Positions 5,677 to 7,596 of a stretch of 7,596 bases of DNA are shown here, in pieces. A model generated the notes under the pieces. That model was given only the letters and a program-made list of their open reading frames with translations, was not told the origin of the DNA and did no database searches. The translations under genes were made by a program, and so were the position numbers. How positions within the stretch are numbered: the stretch's first letter is position 1; every line of letters starts with the position of its first letter. This DNA comes from Candidatus Bathyarchaeota archaeon (GTDB lineage Archaea > Thermoproteota > Bathyarchaeia > TCS64): NCBI GenBank assembly GCA_018396515.1, contig JAGTQJ010000072.1, positions 1 to 7,596 of the forward strand. Reading direction: 5' to 3'.

Positions 5677-6066
5677 TCACTTCTCCAAGACGTGTCTATC
5701 TAGGACATAGCATGTCATCGTTCCCGTTAACACCCTCTTGTCTTCCACAAAGACCTCGACGGCCACCTCCCTCCTCCACCCCTCCTTTGAGACAACCTTT
5801 GCCCTTGCCCTCATCAAGTCACCCACCCTCACAGGCGCCGTGAAACGAACCTGGGAGGCCCCCAAAACGACGAAGGGGTGGTTCACGGCCAACATAGCTG
5901 CATAGTCGGCCAGGCCGAAGGTGAAACCCCCGTGGATAAGGCCCTGCTCATCCACGGCCATCTCCTCCACTGCCCGGAGCTCAACCTCGGCCTCTACATC
6001 GTCGATAATCCTGATTGGAGAGCCTACGAGAGTTTGACGAGCAAGTTTGTGGGTTCTTATCTCCAT
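5677..6066 (-). CDS. PaaI-like hotdog-fold thioesterase
   Basis: Acyl-CoA thioesterase-type hotdog protein of 129 residues, the usual size for single-domain 4HBT/PaaI proteins. The core motif is LIHGGFTFGLADYAAMLAVN (43-62). It holds the HGG turn (His45) and the long central helix with Asp54, in the position of the catalytic acid of PaaI-type enzymes. It continues with VRFTAPVRVGDLMRARAKVV and a final strand TGTMTCYVLD. Such enzymes hydrolyse CoA thioesters, often aryl or short acyl, and work as dimers or tetramers in the cytoplasm; the substrate here is unknown. ATG 6066 has an in-frame TAG directly before it and a TATA box 28 bases upstream, so the message is probably leaderless. It is divergent from the FAH-family gene and shares its promoter gap, which fits a joint role in acid or aromatic-acid degradation. 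That link is inference. Confidence 0.85.
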   Translation of the reverse strand: MEIRTHKLARQTLVGSPIRIIDDVEAEVELRAVEEMAVDEQGLIHGGFTFGLADYAAMLAVNHPFVVLGASQVRFTAPVRVGDLMRARAKVVSKEGWRREVAVEVFVEDKRVLTGTMTCYVLDRHVLEK

Positions 6067-6090
6067 CTAAAAATCTTTACATCACACCTC

Positions 6091-6098
6091 TTTAAATA
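6091..6098 (-). promoter_or_regulatory. TATA box of the thioesterase gene (leaderless)
   Basis: The minus strand reads TATTTAAA, centred 28 bases before ATG 6066, with a purine-rich stretch downstream. This spacing puts transcription start within two or three bases of the start codon. The only Shine-Dalgarno-like string (AGAGGTG) lies 17 bases away, too far to act on this ATG. Confidence 0.55.
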
Positions 6099-6119
6099 GA
6101 GCGATCTAGAGCGGAAATG

Positions 6120-6132
6120 TTAAAAGTTTTAA
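6120..6132 (+). promoter_or_regulatory. TATA element of the FAH-family gene, symmetrical
   Basis: TTAAAA-G-TTTTAA is a perfect inverted repeat containing the TATA-like TTAAAA, centred about 24-27 bases before the paired start codons ATG 6146 and ATG 6149. A leaderless transcript beginning at or near ATG 6149 is expected. No Shine-Dalgarno sequence precedes either ATG. Because the element is symmetrical it could also fire weakly toward the thioesterase gene. Confidence 0.5.
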
Positions 6133-6145
6133 GATACTCCTTGGC

Positions 6146-7126
6146 ATGATGAAACTCCTGACCTACCTATCTGGAAATGAGTACCGTTGGGGAGCCCTGA
6201 TCGAGGGTGAGAATATTCTTGACCTCAACAGGGCCTTCGATAGACACCTTGGGTACGCCTTCGAGGGGGTTGAAGGCCCGTTCAAACTGGACATGATCTC
6301 CCTACTGGAGCTTGGGGATAGAGGCCTCCAAGAGGTGGGGAGGGCTGTGGGAGAGGCCCGGAGGCTATTTGCTGAGGGGGAGGGGGGCGAACTCATTAGA
6401 GATGGAACAGTCGTCAGGCTGAGCCAGGTCAAGCTGGCTGCCCCCATCCCTCGTCCCAGAAAGAACATCGTCTGCCTAGGTTTGAACTATCCTGAGCATG
6501 TGGCAGAGGGGAGCAGGGCAAGGGGGGAGCCACCCCGCCCCCTCCCCGAGGCGCCGGTCTTCTTCACGAAGCCCCCAACTTCAGTGATAGGTCCTTATGA
6601 TGACATCATATATCCGAGGGTTACGGAGAGGCTGGACTATGAGGTCGAACTGGCCTTTGTGGTTGGAAGGAGAGGCAAATACATACCCAGGGAAGAGGCC
6701 TACAAGTACATCGCAGGCTACATGGCCTTCAACGATGTGACAGCGAGAGATCTCCAGAGGCGACACCAGCAGTGGTTCAAGGGGAAGGGATGTGACACCT
6801 TCGCACCGATGGGCCCATACCTGGTCACGGCCGACGAGGTCGGGGACCCGATGAATCTAGACCTCTGGCTAAGGGTTAACGGGGAGGTCCGCCAGTTCTC
6901 CAACACCAGGAATATGATCTTCGGGGTGGATGAGATCCTGAGCATCCTCTCGGATGGTATGACTGTGGAGGTTGGAGATATCGTAGCCACAGGAACCCCT
7001 TCCGGGGTTGGCTCAGCTCATCCTTCAGGGCTCCTTAAGGTCGGAGACCTCGTGGAGGCGGGTGTTGAAAAGATCGGGATGCTAAGAAACCGAGTGGTGG
7101 CCGAGGAGCCCGGATCCCCAACTTAG
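6146..7126 (+). CDS. Fumarylacetoacetate hydrolase (FAH) family protein
   Basis: Metal-dependent C-C hydrolase, decarboxylase or isomerase of the FAH superfamily, 326 residues. The N-terminal cap (1-100) is followed by the catalytic barrel. It contains NIVCLGLNYPEHVAEG (107-122, His118 and Glu121), FFTKPPTSVIGP (139-150), the metal ligands DYEVELAFVVG (Glu166, Glu168) and AFNDVTARD (Asp197), KGCDTFAPMGP (214-223), QFSNTRNMIF and the phosphate-loop-like GTPSGVG (283-289). Relatives include acylpyruvases, 2-hydroxyhepta-2,4-diene-1,7-dioate isomerase, and the 2-keto-3-deoxy-arabinonate dehydratase group of archaeal pentose degradation; sequence alone does not choose among them. All catalytic residues expected for the fold are present, so it should be active. 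It starts with two consecutive ATGs (6146, 6149). It is divergent from the thioesterase gene and followed by a 399-base gap. Confidence 0.92.
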   Translation: MMKLLTYLSGNEYRWGALIEGENILDLNRAFDRHLGYAFEGVEGPFKLDMISLLELGDRGLQEVGRAVGEARRLFAEGEGGELIRDGTVVRLSQVKLAAPIPRPRKNIVCLGLNYPEHVAEGSRARGEPPRPLPEAPVFFTKPPTSVIGPYDDIIYPRVTERLDYEVELAFVVGRRGKYIPREEAYKYIAGYMAFNDVTARDLQRRHQQWFKGKGCDTFAPMGPYLVTADEVGDPMNLDLWLRVNGEVRQFSNTRNMIFGVDEILSILSDGMTVEVGDIVATGTPSGVGSAHPSGLLKVGDLVEAGVEKIGMLRNRVVAEEPGSPT

Positions 7127-7158
7127 AAGGTTAAGGATCCCAGGGGTTCATGGTAAGC

Positions 7159-7166
7159 GGTTTTTG
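7159..7166 (+). terminator. Possible oligo-T terminator of the FAH-family gene
   Basis: GGTTTTTG lies about 35 bases after the FAH stop codon. Archaeal polymerase can terminate at such short T runs without a hairpin. The run is only five Ts, so this is a weak call. Confidence 0.25.
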
Positions 7167-7464
7167 ATATAAATTCTGAGATTTGAGATTCTTGGCATCA
7201 CGGTGGAAACTCATTGTCGGGATCCTAGAGCTATCGTGCAGATATGCTGGTACGGGTCCGGCACCCTTAAACTCATTAAATTTTTCTCCATTACCTGATG
7301 TGAAGAGCTCCATTAAAGAGCATCTCTACTTATATATTCATCGTCCTCTGAAAAATTAATATCTTAATTTATGAAGAGATTTATTATATGCCTTTATGGT
7401 GGGCGAAAGTTTTTAAGGTTAGGTGGATGTAAAGTGGCGGAGTAAGGTACCTGACTCTATTTTG

Positions 7465-7479
7465 GGAAACCTTTATTAT
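7465..7479 (+). promoter_or_regulatory. Promoter of the thermosome gene (BRE plus TATA box)
   Basis: GAAACC followed by TTTATTAT (7472-7479) has the purine-rich BRE and TATA arrangement of a strong archaeal promoter. Transcription should start near 7502, giving a leader of about 24 bases. I see no clear inverted repeat that I could assign to a heat-shock repressor. Confidence 0.55.
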
Positions 7480-7508
7480 TAGGTTCTTCTGGTTTCGTCT
7501 ATGGTCTT

Positions 7509-7515
7509 GAGGTGG
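7509..7515 (+). promoter_or_regulatory. Shine-Dalgarno of the thermosome gene
   Basis: GAGGTGG ends ten bases before ATG 7526 and matches the 3' end of archaeal 16S rRNA well. It confirms the chosen start and contrasts with the leaderless genes elsewhere in the window. Confidence 0.6.
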
Positions 7516-7525
7516 AAATAGAATT

Positions 7526-7596
7526 ATGAGCGCCCCAGCCTATTCAGGTCAACCAGTAATAATCCTTAAGGAGGGGACTGAGAGGAGGGAGGTGGC
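7526..7596 (+). CDS. Thermosome (group II chaperonin) subunit, N-terminal fragment
   Basis: The window ends 24 codons into this gene. The visible protein, M-S-A-P-A-Y followed by SGQPVIILKEGTERREVA, closely matches the N terminus of archaeal thermosome subunits, whose hallmark is GQPVLILKEGT. The full protein, about 550 residues, assembles into double-ring ATP-dependent folding chambers in the cytoplasm. The ATPase and substrate domains lie outside the window. The start is supported by a good Shine-Dalgarno and a TATA box upstream. It is probably monocistronic at this end, with the FAH-family gene 399 bases before it on the same strand. The alpha/beta subunit type cannot be told from this fragment. 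Confidence 0.9.
   Translation, partial: MSAPAYSGQPVIILKEGTERREV

Larger units (their letters stand above)
7127..7525. other. Intergenic region before the thermosome gene, no gene recognised
   Basis: No convincing coding sequence or tRNA. The first 100 bases hold a short T run (7161-7165) and an 8-base inverted pair AGGATCCC (7134-7141) / GGGATCCT (7219-7226). There are weak hairpins at 7246-7262 and 7304-7327. From about 7290 the sequence becomes strongly A+T-rich. TTTTTAAGG near 7410-7418 is another TATA-like string, about 115 bases before the thermosome ATG. It could drive a small RNA or serve as an alternative promoter. Confidence 0.6.

Noticed and set aside
5665..5678. Hairpin GAGAT-TTAG-ATCTC at the end of the thioesterase gene as a terminator
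   Set aside because: The stem is five bases, overlaps the stop codon and is not followed by a T run on the minus strand.
7131..7313. 60-codon minus-strand frame in the gap after the FAH gene
   Set aside because: No domain, no good ribosome binding site and no family resemblance; gene status not supported.
7293..7350. Possible C/D box small RNA (TGATG near 7297, CTGA near 7346)
   Set aside because: The C box is imperfect, and no D'/C' pair or flanking stem is visible; short motifs like these occur by chance.
1..7596. CRISPR array, transposon, toxin-antitoxin or phage-defence system
   Set aside because: No regularly spaced repeats, transposase, integrase, nuclease pair or toxin-like small gene was seen. 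The metallo-hydrolase and helicase are ordinary family members with no defence-type partner genes.

Overview
The window looks like a stretch of archaeal chromosome, probably from a thermophile. Four things point that way. It encodes the start of a group II chaperonin (thermosome) and an archaeal-type Lhr superfamily 2 helicase. Arginine and isoleucine codons are mostly AGG/AGA and ATA. Promoters are TATA-box type (TTTAAATA, CTTTTATAA, CTTTATTATT) about 25-30 bases before starts. Several genes appear to be leaderless. A TACK-type lineage is possible, but the sequence alone does not fix the taxon. Everything recognisable belongs to housekeeping or metabolic families. I found no CRISPR array, rRNA, transposase, intact tRNA or obvious defence cassette.

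Layout. (1) 1-497, plus: the C-terminal three quarters of an FtsJ/RlmE-type 2'-O-ribose RNA methyltransferase. It is broken by an apparent one-base frameshift near position 30 and runs tail-to-tail over the end of the next gene. (2) 445-4019, minus: a two-gene operon, an Lhr helicase (953 aa, C-terminal four-cysteine zinc site) followed 26 bases later by an AroM family protein. (3) 4020-4128: a divergent regulatory gap holding a decayed tRNA 3'-end-like sequence and a perfect 17-base inverted repeat. (4) 4129-4422, plus: a DUF1805 protein. (5) 4441-5046, minus: a metallo-beta-lactamase-fold hydrolase whose N terminus is not cleanly open. (6) 5151-5582, minus: an AT-richer winged-helix regulator with two tandem GTATAC-type repeats in front of its promoter. 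(7) 5677-6066 minus and 6146-7126 plus: a divergent pair, a PaaI-like hotdog thioesterase and a fumarylacetoacetate hydrolase family enzyme, sharing a 79-base promoter region with one TATA box for each. (8) 7127-7525: a 399-base intergenic region ending in a good promoter and ribosome binding site. (9) 7526-7596, plus: the first 24 codons of a thermosome subunit.

How the genes fit together. The Lhr-AroM operon joins a nucleic-acid helicase to a protein of unknown function. The FAH enzyme and the thioesterase suit acid or acyl-CoA catabolism and may be co-regulated from the shared gap. The winged-helix regulator probably controls itself and possibly the downstream hydrolase. The points most worth checking are two apparent single-base reading-frame problems (FtsJ and the metallo-hydrolase), the tRNA-like remnant between helicase and DUF1805, and the tandem operator-like repeats. 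I could not identify a convincing undescribed multi-gene system here.
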